64,000 bases of DNA from Aliihoeflea sp. 40Bstr573 (GCF_024105655.1 NZ_JAAAMH010000015.1:1-64000); one strand, 5' to 3'; counted from the first letter of the stretch, positions 40,843 through 50,520 are shown. Notes: a model not told the origin generated them from the sequence alone. Numbers and translations: made by a program.

Positions 40843-42695
40843 TTCACGAGCGCCTCGATCGCCGCTTTCAGATAGGCAGGTACGGCGAATACCTTGCCGC
40901 TGTTGATTTCCTCGGCGATGAGCTGCGCGAAATCGCCCTTGCGGGTGGTCTCAAAGAGCTTCTGGATTGCGACCGCCTGGGCAGCTCCGGCCTGCGCGAC
41001 CGCCACGTCCCATTTGTCCGCTGATCGAGGATGAAGCTTGACGTAGACCTCTTTGAGGAGCGCCGCATTGCCCGCGCGGACTAATTCCGTCTCCAGGGAG
41101 TAGTCGTTGATGACGACCTCAAGGAGATCGCCCGCGCCGAGCCCCGCGGCCGTCGCCTCCAGGTCACGCTTGCGTCCGGCGCCCGGGGTCATCGCTCCTT
41201 CTGCCACCTCGCCGCCATCCCCATCGGTCAAGACGACCAGCCGGTCGGCGATCCGGACCTCGTTGAATGGAGTGAGAAGCAGCTTGGTGTATGGCCCAAA
41301 ATCGACGCCGTCGATTGGCACGAAGACCGCGGAGCGAAACAAGCGGAGCTTGTCCGCGTCATCTTTCAACACGATCTTCTTCGCCATGACGGGAAGCAGA
41401 AGCGCTTCGGCGATGCCTTCCACCAAAAGCACACGCCCTCCGAATAGCAAGGCCGACTTGGTTACATCCAGGTATCGATCGACCTTGCGCCGTTCGACTA
41501 GCTCGAGCGCCAGCTCCGCGAGCGGGATGCAACGCGTCTCCCGTCTCGGCCTCACCGCCGGCATCACAGGGTTCGGCTCTGTATCCGGTACGTTCTCAGC
41601 GGGAACGCTGGCGAGCGGATGCGCCTTATCTTCTGCAATCGCCGGCGCGGCCGCTGCGCGCGCGGGAAGAAAGGAGCGGAAAAAGACGAGCTTCTTGCTC
41701 TCCACCCAGGCGGATAGGTTCGGCGAATGGGTCGCGACGATCACCTGCAGCTCTCCCGCTGGTCCCTGATTGTCCACGCGCGGCTTGCGCGACTTCTCGG
41801 CCTGCTCATCAAGGAAGCTGAGCACCGCGGCCTGAAGCTGCGGGTGAAGATGCGCTTCAGGCTCTTCGACGAGGAAAAGTGTCAGGTCGGCATCATTGAC
41901 CTTCTCGAGTTCGACCGCGATCGTCGCCATGTAGAGAAGGTTCGCGTAGCCATGCCCGGAATAACGGAGGTCTTCCGGTTCGATACCGTGATCGGCGAGC
42001 TTAAAGCGAAGATCGCGCGCGATATCGATCAGCTTCTCATCGTTTGCAAAACCGAGAGATGCCGCCTGCCGGCGCACGCCCGCTGTCAACGCGCTCAGCC
42101 CCACTTCCACGGCGCCACCTACCTTGCCAAGGATCTCCGCTTCCACGCCGCGCCGAAGCGCCTTTGCCAGTGCTTCCGGATCGCCCCCTTCAAGAAAGTG
42201 ATTCAATAGCGCGTAGATGCGAGTCGGATTGCCCGACGCGAGCGCGCGTTTGGCATCCCGCAAAGGCGGTAGATAGACGTGCCGGATCATCTCGTGGCAG
42301 CCCGGCTCCGGATTGCCCTGCTGCTGCCCAGCCCACAGAACCGGCCGAACCGGGAAGCGGCGCGTGGCCTCGTCGTATTTGAGGCCGAAGATGCATCCGG
42401 AAATAGCAGCGTCAGTGGCGGCCGAAATCATGCGGCCTTGTTGCGCGGGGTTAAGCTCGGCGAACGTAGCGGTCAGCTCGAATTTTCGGTCCGCACTTCC
42501 AAATCGGATATCCGTCGCTTCGCAATAGAGCTCGCGTCGCCCGCCGAGCGGCGCGGTCAGGAGCCGTATCGCATCGATGGCATTGCTTTTTCCGCCGTTG
42601 TTCTCTCCGACCAGGATCGTCAGATCTTTACAAAGCGGAATCTCTAACTGACTAAATGAACGAAAATTATTCAAACCTAGATTCTTAAGATACAT
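40839..42695 (-). CDS. gajA: OLD-family ATPase/TOPRIM nuclease, GajA of a Gabija-type system
   Basis: A 618-residue protein. The ABC-type ATPase domain has Walker A ILVGENNGGKSNAIDAIRLL at about 27-46, a signature region RYSGHGYANLLYMATIAVEL and Walker B LFLVEEPEAHLHPQLQ. The C-terminal TOPRIM domain shows the glutamate in VLLVEGIAEALLLPVMA and the acidic pair in VVLTDGDGGE. ATG 42695 has GGGAGGGGG upstream; a longer open frame adds 77 residues with no family similarity. GajA is the nucleotide-inhibited nuclease of Gabija. Confidence 0.88.
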   Translation of the reverse strand: MYLKNLGLNNFRSFSQLEIPLCKDLTILVGENNGGKSNAIDAIRLLTAPLGGRRELYCEATDIRFGSADRKFELTATFAELNPAQQGRMISAATDAAISGCIFGLKYDEATRRFPVRPVLWAGQQQGNPEPGCHEMIRHVYLPPLRDAKRALASGNPTRIYALLNHFLEGGDPEALAKALRRGVEAEILGKVGGAVEVGLSALTAGVRRQAASLGFANDEKLIDIARDLRFKLADHGIEPEDLRYSGHGYANLLYMATIAVELEKVNDADLTLFLVEEPEAHLHPQLQAAVLSFLDEQAEKSRKPRVDNQGPAGELQVIVATHSPNLSAWVESKKLVFFRSFLPARAAAAPAIAEDKAHPLASVPAENVPDTEPNPVMPAVRPRRETRCIPLAELALELVERRKVDRYLDVTKSALLFGGRVLLVEGIAEALLLPVMAKKIVLKDDADKLRLFRSAVFVPIDGVDFGPYTKLLLTPFNEVRIADRLVVLTDGDGGEVAEGAMTPGAGRKRDLEATAAGLGAGDLLEVVINDYSLETELVRAGNAALLKEVYVKLHPRSADKWDVAVAQAGAAQAVAIQKLFETTRKGDFAQLIAEEINSGKVFAVPAYLKAAIEALVK

Positions 42696-43080
42696 GCCCC
42701 CTCCCGCTCGGCGAAGCTTACCGAGTGCCGCAACTCTTTGTTCTATTTGAACCAACGCGGTGTCGATCGCCAATGGCAATCTACGCGAGAAACCATTGCG
42801 GCTGCGCGAAACTGAACTTGTTTTCGCTGTGAGAAGGACCGCGGCCGAACTTCCTTCTCTGCATTCCAACTCTCCAGTTCCGTCAAACACCTTATCTCGG
42901 TGTCCACGAAACCGGCAGCAGGCCAAATGGTGGATCTTTCCCGTCCGCTTTTGGCGGCAAATCTAGGAAAGTAGCCGTTCAGGTGCCGCCGTCATTCGAT
43001 TGCAACGCGACCCCATCTCAGGTGCCGACGACAGACCGTCGTTACCGCCGAGAACAGGCAACGCAAACGAGATGCAGCGA
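42696..43080. other. Gap between the gajA-like and DUF4145 genes
   Basis: 385 bp that hold the probable gajA promoter, including AT-rich DNA near 42650-42780. The frame of gajA is open through part of it, but the translation is not family-like. No other gene was recognised. Confidence 0.4.
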
Positions 43081-44313
43081 TCACTGTGCCTTCTGGCGCG
43101 CGGGCGTGGCGTTTCGGATATCCTCCGCTGCGCCGGTGAGAACGAATGCGCGATGCAGGAAATTCTCGATGATGTTGACGATATGCCCGAGGCGCGCGGC
43201 TGTCGGTGTGTAGCCGCGATGCGCCGAGGCATTCCCCGCGTCCGCCACCGCTTCCAGCGTCGTCTTCTCGTCCGCGCTAATGTGGCCTCCAGTCTGCAAG
43301 GCCAACAACTTGCCCTCGAATCCGCCGCGCGGATCCCCGATCAGAAGATAGCCGGCGCGGTCGAGCAAGGTGCGGGCCCCGACCGAGGCGAGCACGTTCA
43401 GCCCGGCATTCAGCGCGGCATAGAGCTCATCCAACACGTTTCTGAGAACCTCATCGGTGATGGTGTCGGACCATTCCGGCTTCGCGCGCACGCTCGGCGC
43501 CGGGTAATAGACCTCCTTGATCCCTGGGCGCATCACCATGCGCCCATACGCGTCATAGTCCATCTCGTCCCATTCCGAGAACCAATGCTCCTGGCGAACC
43601 GACAGCGTGTCACAGCCGCAGCACTGCAGCACCTCGAAGCTGTCGCTCCATGAGATCGGCCCGTCATTCCCGGTCACGGTGTGTTCCGCGCGCACCCACG
43701 AATTGGTTAGGCCGCGGCACTTGTTGCAGTGCGCCTTGATGATCCGATCGACCTTAGCAACGGCGTCGGCCGCAGACGGAGCTGTCACCGGCTCCGCCTT
43801 TTCCGCGCCTGGCGCCTGCAGCCTGGTCCAGCCACGTGTTGTGATGCTGATGCAATCGTCCGGCACGAAAACGATCAGGCCTTCGCCCTCGGCTCGCGAG
43901 ATCAATTCGTCGACCCGCCTGCCGTCGATTGTCCCGATCACCCCTGTGAGATCTTCTTCGTCCGGAAGCTCCACGGCCCCGAGATGGTCGTCTTCTAGTT
44001 GTCCTGCCGTCCAGACCAGAAGGTTGGTCATCTGCCGGTCGATGGTCGGCAGTGGGCGCTTGAGCATGTCATCCAAATTGACCGAGTTGATTTCCGGCCA
44101 CTCGGCATCCGTCGTCGAGGCCATCAATCTGGTGGCATGACTGAGCCGAGCGACCACCTTCCTGTCGTCGGCGGGCAGGCGCGTCTCCAGCATCGACAGT
44201 GCACTTCCCGTGATCTGGTACTTGCCGCACTTGCGGCACTGCACTCGCCGATAGTCCCCGCCGTTCGGCTGCTCAAGGTTTGCCGACGTCTTGCAGATCG
44301 GGCAGAATCCCAT
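43081..44313 (-). CDS. Zinc-ribbon protein with C-terminal DUF4145 domain
   Basis: A 410-residue protein. Residues 1-35 hold one Cys4 motif (FCPICKTS, then VQCRKCGKYQI). A central region of about 170 residues is unassigned. Then comes the DUF4145 pattern: AHCNKCRGLTNSWVR and LQCCGCDTLSVRQE as a second Cys4 site, YYPAPS, and the helical part ELYAALNAGLNVLASVGARTLLDRAG with GNASAHRG near the end. DUF4145 is frequent in defence islands and near restriction genes and resembles HEPN helical domains. ATG 44313 is chosen because the longer frame runs into the divergent promoter. Function unknown. Confidence 0.78.
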   Translation of the reverse strand: MGFCPICKTSANLEQPNGGDYRRVQCRKCGKYQITGSALSMLETRLPADDRKVVARLSHATRLMASTTDAEWPEINSVNLDDMLKRPLPTIDRQMTNLLVWTAGQLEDDHLGAVELPDEEDLTGVIGTIDGRRVDELISRAEGEGLIVFVPDDCISITTRGWTRLQAPGAEKAEPVTAPSAADAVAKVDRIIKAHCNKCRGLTNSWVRAEHTVTGNDGPISWSDSFEVLQCCGCDTLSVRQEHWFSEWDEMDYDAYGRMVMRPGIKEVYYPAPSVRAKPEWSDTITDEVLRNVLDELYAALNAGLNVLASVGARTLLDRAGYLLIGDPRGGFEGKLLALQTGGHISADEKTTLEAVADAGNASAHRGYTPTAARLGHIVNIIENFLHRAFVLTGAAEDIRNATPARQKAQ

Positions 44314-44375
44314 CCACCGCTCTCCATACGTTTTTCCGGCCAAGCCGATTGCGCTGGCCCAACCGGCAATTGATG

Positions 44376-44397
44376 ATCCAAATATTGTAACTTGGAT
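44376..44397. promoter_or_regulatory. Possible operator between divergent defence-island genes
   Basis: ATCCAA (44376-44381) and TTGGAT (44392-44397) form an inverted repeat around a 10-bp AT-rich centre. It is in the 105-bp gap between the divergent DUF4145 and DUF2971 genes, ending 21 bp before the DUF2971 start. Confidence 0.4.
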
Positions 44398-44418
44398 GAT
44401 TGTCGTATCGGGGGGATC

Positions 44419-45420
44419 ATGTCGAAACAACCAAACAGGCCCACACGGCTATACAAGTACCGCGCCTTCAGCAATCGCCTCCTCGACATGCTGGTGGACG
44501 ACGAACTCTACTATGCCAATCCCAGCGACTTCAACGATCCCCTCGATAGCCGGCCTACGCTCGCTGCCGACCTTGATGTCCATCAATTGGAGCAGGTACT
44601 GAGCCGCCTCGTTGAGCAGCGGACCAAGGAGGAGATGACCGCCGCAGCAAAGGCCATAAAGTATCGTGGTCCGAGAACAATAGACCACATTGCCCGCCAC
44701 AGCCGCACAAAGGCTGACCAGCTTGTCAGGGAGGTCGAATACGCTGCCGGCAATCCGATCTATGAGGTGATGGATCCGCACAAGTTCCTTCTCGGGCGGT
44801 ATCTCGAGGAGGAATTGCTACGCCGCTATGACAGAGGAATTGTCTCCTTTGGTTCGCGCGCAACCTGCCCGCTAATGTGGAGTCACTACGCCGACCAGCA
44901 TCGTGGAATTTGCGCCGGCTACTCGGTCCCCGCCGATGCGACCGATCAGCTTCACAAGATCAACTACGGTGGCAGCCGCAACGTCAGGGCAAGCGACGTC
45001 GCCGTTATGGACACCGACACAGACGCCCGCCGCCGCGTCGATGAAGCTGTGCTGCTCCGCAAGGCGGCCAGTTGGCGCTATGAGCGCGAATGGCGCTTGA
45101 TCGGAACCCGCGGCTCGCAGCCGTCGCGCCTCGAACTGGAGGAAGTGGTCTTCGGTATCCGGTGCAAGCCCACCGTGAAATTTGCGATCGTCAAGGCGCT
45201 TGAGAACCGCCGCCGGCCGGTGCGGTTCAGCGAGATGCACGAGGTCTCAGGCACGTTCCTGCTTCGCAAGCGTCGTCTCGACGTCGACGAACTCGGGATG
45301 TCGCTTCCCCGTCGCTCTCGCGACGCTCTGGAAGCCTTCGAAAACCTCGACATCCCTCTGCCGCCCAAACCGCACGACGATACGACGGGCCGTCCCCAAA
45401 CGGCAGAACCACAACTATGA
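44419..45420 (+). CDS. DUF2971 family protein
   Basis: A 333-residue protein of the DUF2971 family. The hallmarks are LYKYRAFSNRLLDMLVDDEL with YYANPSDFNDPLDSRP near the N-terminus, CPLMWSHYADQHRGICAGY, and SWRYEREWRLIG. ATG 44419 has GGGGGA upstream. DUF2971 proteins have no established activity, but they recur in defence and mobile regions. The stop overlaps the following HEPN-like gene by 4 bp, implying a functional pair. Confidence 0.82.
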   Translation: MSKQPNRPTRLYKYRAFSNRLLDMLVDDELYYANPSDFNDPLDSRPTLAADLDVHQLEQVLSRLVEQRTKEEMTAAAKAIKYRGPRTIDHIARHSRTKADQLVREVEYAAGNPIYEVMDPHKFLLGRYLEEELLRRYDRGIVSFGSRATCPLMWSHYADQHRGICAGYSVPADATDQLHKINYGGSRNVRASDVAVMDTDTDARRRVDEAVLLRKAASWRYEREWRLIGTRGSQPSRLELEEVVFGIRCKPTVKFAIVKALENRRRPVRFSEMHEVSGTFLLRKRRLDVDELGMSLPRRSRDALEAFENLDIPLPPKPHDDTTGRPQTAEPQL

Positions 45421-46037
45421 CCACGGGCACCAATACTACCGACTTCGAGGCCTTGCTGCGACCAGAGTTTCGCTGGCCGACAAGGGGCGACCAGGCCTTC
45501 ACCACATCCGACCGGTGGCAGAACAATTCCTATATCGATCGCCACGGTCATGGACGCTTTGTCATGATGATGACCGGCTACAAGATGGCTGCCGATCTCA
45601 TGGTCGCGCATGTAGCCGACGCGCAAAACGACGGCGACGCCCTGGTGTTCCCGGTCATCTTCAACTATCGGCAGTTCGTCGAACTGTCGCTCAAATACCT
45701 GATTGCCACCTACGGCCACACCGTCGGCACTGACGCACAGTGGAACACCCACGACCTCGGCATTTTGTGGGCCACATTTGTCGAGGTCCTCGACGCTTAT
45801 GGCCACGAGGATACGGAAGGCACGGACGGTGTGGTCGGCGACATCATCGCCGAGTTCGCCAGGGTCGATCCCAGATCCTTTTCGTACCGCTATCCGGTCG
45901 ACACCAAGGGCAAGCTCGTCAATCTCGCCCACGATGAGGTCGATCTTCATCGCCTTGCCGATGTGATGAAAGGGCTCGAAGGTTACTTTTCCGGGTGCGA
46001 CGGCTATCTCGACAGCCTGCAGAGTGCCGGGCCATAG
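45417..46037 (+). CDS. HEPN-like helical protein coupled to DUF2971
   Basis: A 206-residue, mostly helical protein. Residues 75-115 (FPVIFNYRQFVELSLKYLIATYGHT and WNTHDLGILW) resemble HEPN or AbiV-type folds, in which a conserved helix carries an R-x4-6-H site. No clear RNase motif is visible, so the family assignment is tentative. Its ATGA overlap with the DUF2971 gene argues for coordinated expression. It may be the helper or toxin of a small defence operon. Confidence 0.6.
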   Translation: MTTGTNTTDFEALLRPEFRWPTRGDQAFTTSDRWQNNSYIDRHGHGRFVMMMTGYKMAADLMVAHVADAQNDGDALVFPVIFNYRQFVELSLKYLIATYGHTVGTDAQWNTHDLGILWATFVEVLDAYGHEDTEGTDGVVGDIIAEFARVDPRSFSYRYPVDTKGKLVNLAHDEVDLHRLADVMKGLEGYFSGCDGYLDSLQSAGP

Positions 46038-46577
46038 CGCGCAATATCCGTTAACCGCGCTGACGCAGACCCGAGTTCAGCCGTCCAGCCGCCCGAAGTA
46101 CAGATCGTCGGTGAACGCCTCGAACGGCTCTGATGTCGGTTTGCGAAAATACGAAGATGTCACTCCACGGCGGCCATCCGTATGCGGCGGGTAAACGGCA
46201 GGTTTCGGGCCGTGGTGGGCGTGGCCTAAGATTTCCTTCTGGGGTCGTTGGCTGAACGCCGGCTTTCTCGCTTCTCGCGCCAGAACCGGACTGGCAGCAG
46301 ACGGCCCCGTAGGCGCCGATATGATGGGTGTCCTTGAGTGCGATGCAACGGCTGTGGGACTGATCAAGGCGCAGGGCCACAATACATTGCGCAGCCGATG
46401 GAACGGCCATGGCAGTATCGCCCCGTGCCATGATGGTCGGTCAGCCTTCCGTCTGATCGCGCGGTGTAGAAGCGCTCGACATGGCGCCGTATCTTCGGGG
46501 CACATCAATATTTAACACGAGTGTGTCGGCGCTCTTGGAGGCCTTGGCATGCAGTGCTCAGTGCTGGAAGATAACGT
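46038..46577. other. 540-bp gap with a degenerate dispersed repeat
   Basis: No gene accepted. A leftward ORF at 46077-46508 has low-complexity sequence and no family features. The part at 46252-46320 resembles 53571-53640 (shared CGGCTTTCT, CGCTT, CTCGC and AGAACCGGA in the same order), so both may be remnants of one dispersed element. This is the right boundary of the defence block. Confidence 0.45.
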
Positions 46578-47615
46578 ATGAAAACCAAGAACGTCGCCAG
46601 GGTAGCAATCGCCGGCTTCGGGGGAGTGGGGCGCGCGACGGCCAATCTTCTCCTGAGCCGCCGCCAGCGATATCGAGAGGTATACGGAGCTGAAGTCCGC
46701 CTTGTCGCCGTCTGCGGATCGCGATCCGGCTTGGCCGACGTAGGCGGCCTAGAACCTGAGAGTCTGGACGCATTTGAGCCCGGTCTGTCGGGTCCGGCAT
46801 TCATCGAGGCAAGTGGCGCCGACATCGTTATCGAAGCGGGCCCAAGCGATTTCCGCACTGGTGGCCCGGGCCTCGCCTATCTCCGTTCCACCCTTTCGGC
46901 GGGGCGCGATGCCATCGTCATATCCAAGGGTGCACTGGTTCACAGCGGCCCGGAACTGCGCGCCATGGCTCGTTCCACAGGCGCGACACTTAAGCTGAGC
47001 GGCGCAGCGGCAGCCGCTCTGCCCACGATCGACCTCCTCGAGAACAGTCTGAAAGGCTGCGAGGTGCTGGAAATCTTGGGCATTTTTAACGCCACCACCA
47101 ACTACCTGCTGGATGCGATGATGAACCAGAACCTCGGCTTCGAGGAGGCGCTGGCGCGCGCCCAGGCGGGCGGCTTCGCTGAAGCAGACTCACGCAACGA
47201 CATCGAAGGCTGGGACACTGCCAGCAAGCTCGTCCTAATATCCAATTTTGGCCTCGATGCCGACCTGACGATGGACAACCTCTCCGTGGAAGGCATTCAG
47301 TCGGTCGCGGCGCATGACATCGAAGCATGGAGAAAGCGGGGGCTCGTTCCCAAGCTAGTGGGTAGTCTCGTCCGGGCGGAAGGCGCGACACGGGCGGCCG
47401 TCGGCGTCCGGACCTACCCACTGAGCGATCCGCTCGCGCATGTGTCTGGAAAGAACAAGGCTATCCGGATTACCACGGACGCGATGGGCGAGACGATCGC
47501 TATCGGATCAGGAACCGAGCCGCTCGCCACCGCGGCGGCCGCGCTCAAGGATCTCGAACATATTCTGACGGCACGAGCGGCTCGGGCTACCGGCTGTTCG
47601 GGGGGATTGGAATGA
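46578..47615 (+). CDS. Homoserine dehydrogenase-like NAD(P)-dependent enzyme
   Basis: A 345-residue protein with an N-terminal Rossmann motif (VAIAGFGGVGRATANLLL) and the homoserine dehydrogenase catalytic region: ISKGALVHSGPEL, LSGAAAAALPTID, IFNATTNYLLDAM, then GFAEADSRNDIEGWDTASKLV. It lacks the ACT regulatory domain of many homoserine dehydrogenases and is shorter than the usual 430 residues. It may act in threonine or methionine synthesis, or on a related substrate. Its stop overlaps the next gene by 4 bp. Confidence 0.88.
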   Translation: MKTKNVARVAIAGFGGVGRATANLLLSRRQRYREVYGAEVRLVAVCGSRSGLADVGGLEPESLDAFEPGLSGPAFIEASGADIVIEAGPSDFRTGGPGLAYLRSTLSAGRDAIVISKGALVHSGPELRAMARSTGATLKLSGAAAAALPTIDLLENSLKGCEVLEILGIFNATTNYLLDAMMNQNLGFEEALARAQAGGFAEADSRNDIEGWDTASKLVLISNFGLDADLTMDNLSVEGIQSVAAHDIEAWRKRGLVPKLVGSLVRAEGATRAAVGVRTYPLSDPLAHVSGKNKAIRITTDAMGETIAIGSGTEPLATAAAALKDLEHILTARAARATGCSGGLE

Positions 47616-48316
47616 CAATGAAGACCGTACAGGCCATCCGCCACATAGGCTTCGAGGACCTGGGCAGCTTCGCGTCCCCCTTGAGAGAGGCCGGGTGCGA
47701 CATCGAGTACATCGATGTCGCAGAGCGCGATCCGGCAACGCTCGATCCTCTCGGCGCCGATCTCCTAGTGGTTCTGGGCGGTCCGATCGGCGTCTACGAT
47801 CACGATGCCTATCCGGTCATCACCGAGGAGATAGGCGTGTTGCGGGCGCGGATCGCGGCCGATCGGCCAACGCTCGGAATATGCCTCGGCGCGCAACTGA
47901 TGGCGGCAGCCCTCGGTGCTCGTGTCTATCCGGGGCCGGTCAAGGAAATCGGCTGGTCGGCACTCGATCTGTCGGATACGGCCGAACCCAACCCTCTCGC
48001 AGCACTGCGCGGCGTTCAAGTGCTTCACTGGCATGGGGACACGTTCGACCTGCCCAAAGACAGCACTCTGCTAGCATCGACCCCGCTTTGCACAAACCAG
48101 GCCTTTTCGCGCGGACCCAATGTGCTCGGCCTCCAATTTCATCCGGAGGTCCTTGGCGCTCGGTTCGAGCATTGGCTTCTGGGCCATGCCAATGAACTGG
48201 CCACCGCAGGGATCGACCCCGTCACGCTGCGCCACGATTCGCACCGATATGCCAGCAAGCTTGAACAAGCCGGCGCTACATTGCTCACCGGCTGGCTATC
48301 GCAACTGGCGCGCTGA
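47612..48316 (+). CDS. Class I glutamine amidotransferase-like protein
   Basis: A 234-residue protein of the GATase1/GMP-synthase-like family. The nucleophile elbow is TLGICLGAQLMAAALGARV, and the catalytic His/Glu are in LQFHPEVLGARFEHW. It is the stand-alone type with an LVVLGGPIGVYDHDAYPVI N-terminal region, like those called glutamine amidotransferase without a known partner. It overlaps the homoserine dehydrogenase-like gene by 4 bp. Confidence 0.88.
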   Translation: MTMKTVQAIRHIGFEDLGSFASPLREAGCDIEYIDVAERDPATLDPLGADLLVVLGGPIGVYDHDAYPVITEEIGVLRARIAADRPTLGICLGAQLMAAALGARVYPGPVKEIGWSALDLSDTAEPNPLAALRGVQVLHWHGDTFDLPKDSTLLASTPLCTNQAFSRGPNVLGLQFHPEVLGARFEHWLLGHANELATAGIDPVTLRHDSHRYASKLEQAGATLLTGWLSQLAR

Positions 48317-48536
48317 TCCGATCGGCAATCTTCGCCCCGCTTGGCAAAGCTATCGAAAGTCACTGCAGCGCGATGAAACGTTCGTTCGGTTCTTTGGAGA
48401 CGGTGCAACTGAAGCGAATGCGTGGCGACAGGAATATGCGACCCCCACCTGTCCGGCATGCACTAGGTGACATCTCTTTCGGCGATACGGTAAAGCTCAT
48501 TCCCGCCATGCAACGTCGCGAAACAGGGAACGCTGG

Positions 48537-49430
48537 ATGAATATCGAAGACCTGCGGACATTCGTCGAAGTCGCCGACGCTGGGGGCGTTTCGGCTGCCG
48601 CACGTCGCCTTGGCGTCTCCAAGTCGATCGTCAGCCGCAGGCTTTTCCGGCTTGAGGGGGAACTCGGCGTCCAGCTTGTTGCTCGAACCACACGGGGCGC
48701 GGCGCTCACCGAAGCCGGTATCGCGTTTCGAGATCATGCAGCGAGAGTCGGCGCCGAGATCGAAGCGGCAAGGGAAACCATTCAACCCACCGGCGACCTA
48801 ACCGGCCGTCTTCGCGTCGCAATGCCCCTTACCTTCGGCCCGACACACCTTGCGCCGGTGCTGGCGGAACTGGCGTGTCGCCATCCCAGACTTCATATTC
48901 ATTCGTCCTACAGCGACCGCTTCGTCGATCTTATCGCCGAGGGGTTTGATTGCGCGATCCGGGTTGGACTCCTCCAGGACTCCAACATGGTCGCGAGGCG
49001 CGTTGGCACCATCCATGCGAAGTTTCTTGCCAGCCCGAACTACATAGCGGCGAATGGCGCGCCGGAGGTACCAGAGGAGATCATCCTGCACCAGGCGCTG
49101 ATGCAAGGCACGGAAGCCTGGCAGTTCATGGATGGCGATAAGGTCGTGACCATCAATCCGCAGGGGCGCTACAAAGCCGACAATGGTATCGCGCTCGCGG
49201 CCGCCGCCGCGGCTGGGCTGGGCGTCGCCTGGTTGCCCGATTGTGTCACCGATCCTTATGTGGCCTCGGGCGCACTGGTTCCGATCATGACACGTTACCC
49301 GCCGCCCTCGGCGGGCGTCTACGTCGTCCGGCCGCCAGGCCAGCATCCATCTCGGAAGGTACGGGTCCTGACCGACTTGCTCATCGAATGTCTTGCGGAA
49401 GACCCACACCTTTCGAAGATCGACAGCTAG
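48537..49430 (+). CDS. LysR-family transcriptional regulator
   Basis: A 297-residue regulator. The N-terminal winged helix-turn-helix is MNIEDLRTFVEVADAGGVSAAARRLGVSKSIVSRRLFRLEGELG and the C-terminal effector-binding domain has the usual two-lobed pattern with RLRVAMPLTFGPTHLAP and a GLGVAWLPDCV stretch. It precedes the pirin gene on the same strand by 129 bp. Its ligand is not readable. Confidence 0.92.
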   Translation: MNIEDLRTFVEVADAGGVSAAARRLGVSKSIVSRRLFRLEGELGVQLVARTTRGAALTEAGIAFRDHAARVGAEIEAARETIQPTGDLTGRLRVAMPLTFGPTHLAPVLAELACRHPRLHIHSSYSDRFVDLIAEGFDCAIRVGLLQDSNMVARRVGTIHAKFLASPNYIAANGAPEVPEEIILHQALMQGTEAWQFMDGDKVVTINPQGRYKADNGIALAAAAAAGLGVAWLPDCVTDPYVASGALVPIMTRYPPPSAGVYVVRPPGQHPSRKVRVLTDLLIECLAEDPHLSKIDS

Positions 49431-49559
49431 CCCCTGTCTGTCGCCTCATTTCAATGGCGTTCCACTTTTTGCGACACTGCTCAGCGGGTTGCGGAGCTAG
49501 CTGAGAGGAAGGCCAGCGGGTAGGTCACTCATCTGGCGGATGATGAAAGGATAGCGCAG

Positions 49560-50495
49560 ATGAGTGGGAACCCTTCAATCGACCCTGGCTGTCCGGACGC
49601 GGTTGGCCCCGATGCAATCGAGACGCTCATTGTGCCGCGCTCCCGCGACCTTGGCGGCTTCGAGGTCCGGCGCGCCCTGCCGGCACCGAAGCGACAGATG
49701 GTTGGACCGTTCATCTTCTTCGATCAGGCCGGGCCGGCCGAGTTTCTGACCGGTCAGGGCGTGGATGTTCGACCGCACCCGCATATCGGTCTCGGCACGG
49801 TCACCTATCTGTTCCAGGGCGACTTCCACCACCGTGACAGCACCGGTGCCGACCAGATAATCAGGCCAGGTGCCCTTAACTGGATGGTTGCCGGGCGTGG
49901 CGTCACACATTCGGAGCGCACCTCCGCGACGGCGCGCAGCGGCCCGAACAGCCTGTTCGGCATCCAGACCTGGCTGGCCTTGCCCGACAGTCACGAGGAC
50001 GTGGACGCCAGCTTCGAGCATCACGGCAAGGAGACCCTGCCTGTCATCGAAGACAAGGGCGTCTCTGTTCGGCTCATTCTCGGCAACGCCTATGGCAAGA
50101 TCGCGCCCGCGAAGATGCTTTCCGAGACGTTCTACGCCGACGTAAAGCTCGAGCCGGGCAGCCGCCTGCCGATGCCGGACGATCACGAGGACCGCGGCAT
50201 TTATATCGTCGAAGGCTCGATTTCGGTGGCCGGACAGGAGTTCGGGGCGGGCCAGATGATGGTGTTCCGGCCGGGTGACCGCATCACAGTGGCCGCTGGA
50301 GAGCGCGGCGCGCGGCTGATGATCCTCGGCGGCGCCACCTTCAACGGACCCCGTTACATCTGGTGGAATTTCGTCGCCTCGTCACAGGAGCGCATCGAAC
50401 GCGCGAAAGCCGAATGGCGCGCCGCGAACTGGGGCAACGGCCGCTTTGACCTGCCGGCCGACGACCGGAACGAGCACATTCCCCTTCCGGAATGA
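49560..50495 (+). CDS. Pirin family protein
   Basis: A 311-residue bicupin of the pirin family. The metal-binding motif appears as RPHPHIGLGTVTYLFQGDFHHRDSTG, then LNWMVAGRGVTHSERTS and the later FNGPRYIWWNFVASSQERIE. Pirins bind iron or other divalent metals, and some have quercetinase activity. The start is the ATG at 49560 with AAAGGA upstream. Confidence 0.92.
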   Translation: MSGNPSIDPGCPDAVGPDAIETLIVPRSRDLGGFEVRRALPAPKRQMVGPFIFFDQAGPAEFLTGQGVDVRPHPHIGLGTVTYLFQGDFHHRDSTGADQIIRPGALNWMVAGRGVTHSERTSATARSGPNSLFGIQTWLALPDSHEDVDASFEHHGKETLPVIEDKGVSVRLILGNAYGKIAPAKMLSETFYADVKLEPGSRLPMPDDHEDRGIYIVEGSISVAGQEFGAGQMMVFRPGDRITVAAGERGARLMILGGATFNGPRYIWWNFVASSQERIERAKAEWRAANWGNGRFDLPADDRNEHIPLPE

Positions 50496-50520
50496 CCGGA
50501 ACCAGCATGGAGAAACGACG

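Noticed and set aside
42696-42926. A 77-residue N-terminal extension of GajA
   Set aside because: The extension has no OLD-family likeness, and a strong ribosome-binding site directly precedes the ATG at 42695.
46077-46508. A 143-codon leftward ORF in the gap after the HEPN-like gene
   Set aside because: Low-complexity Pro/Ser/Arg sequence, no motif, and it covers the degenerate repeat.
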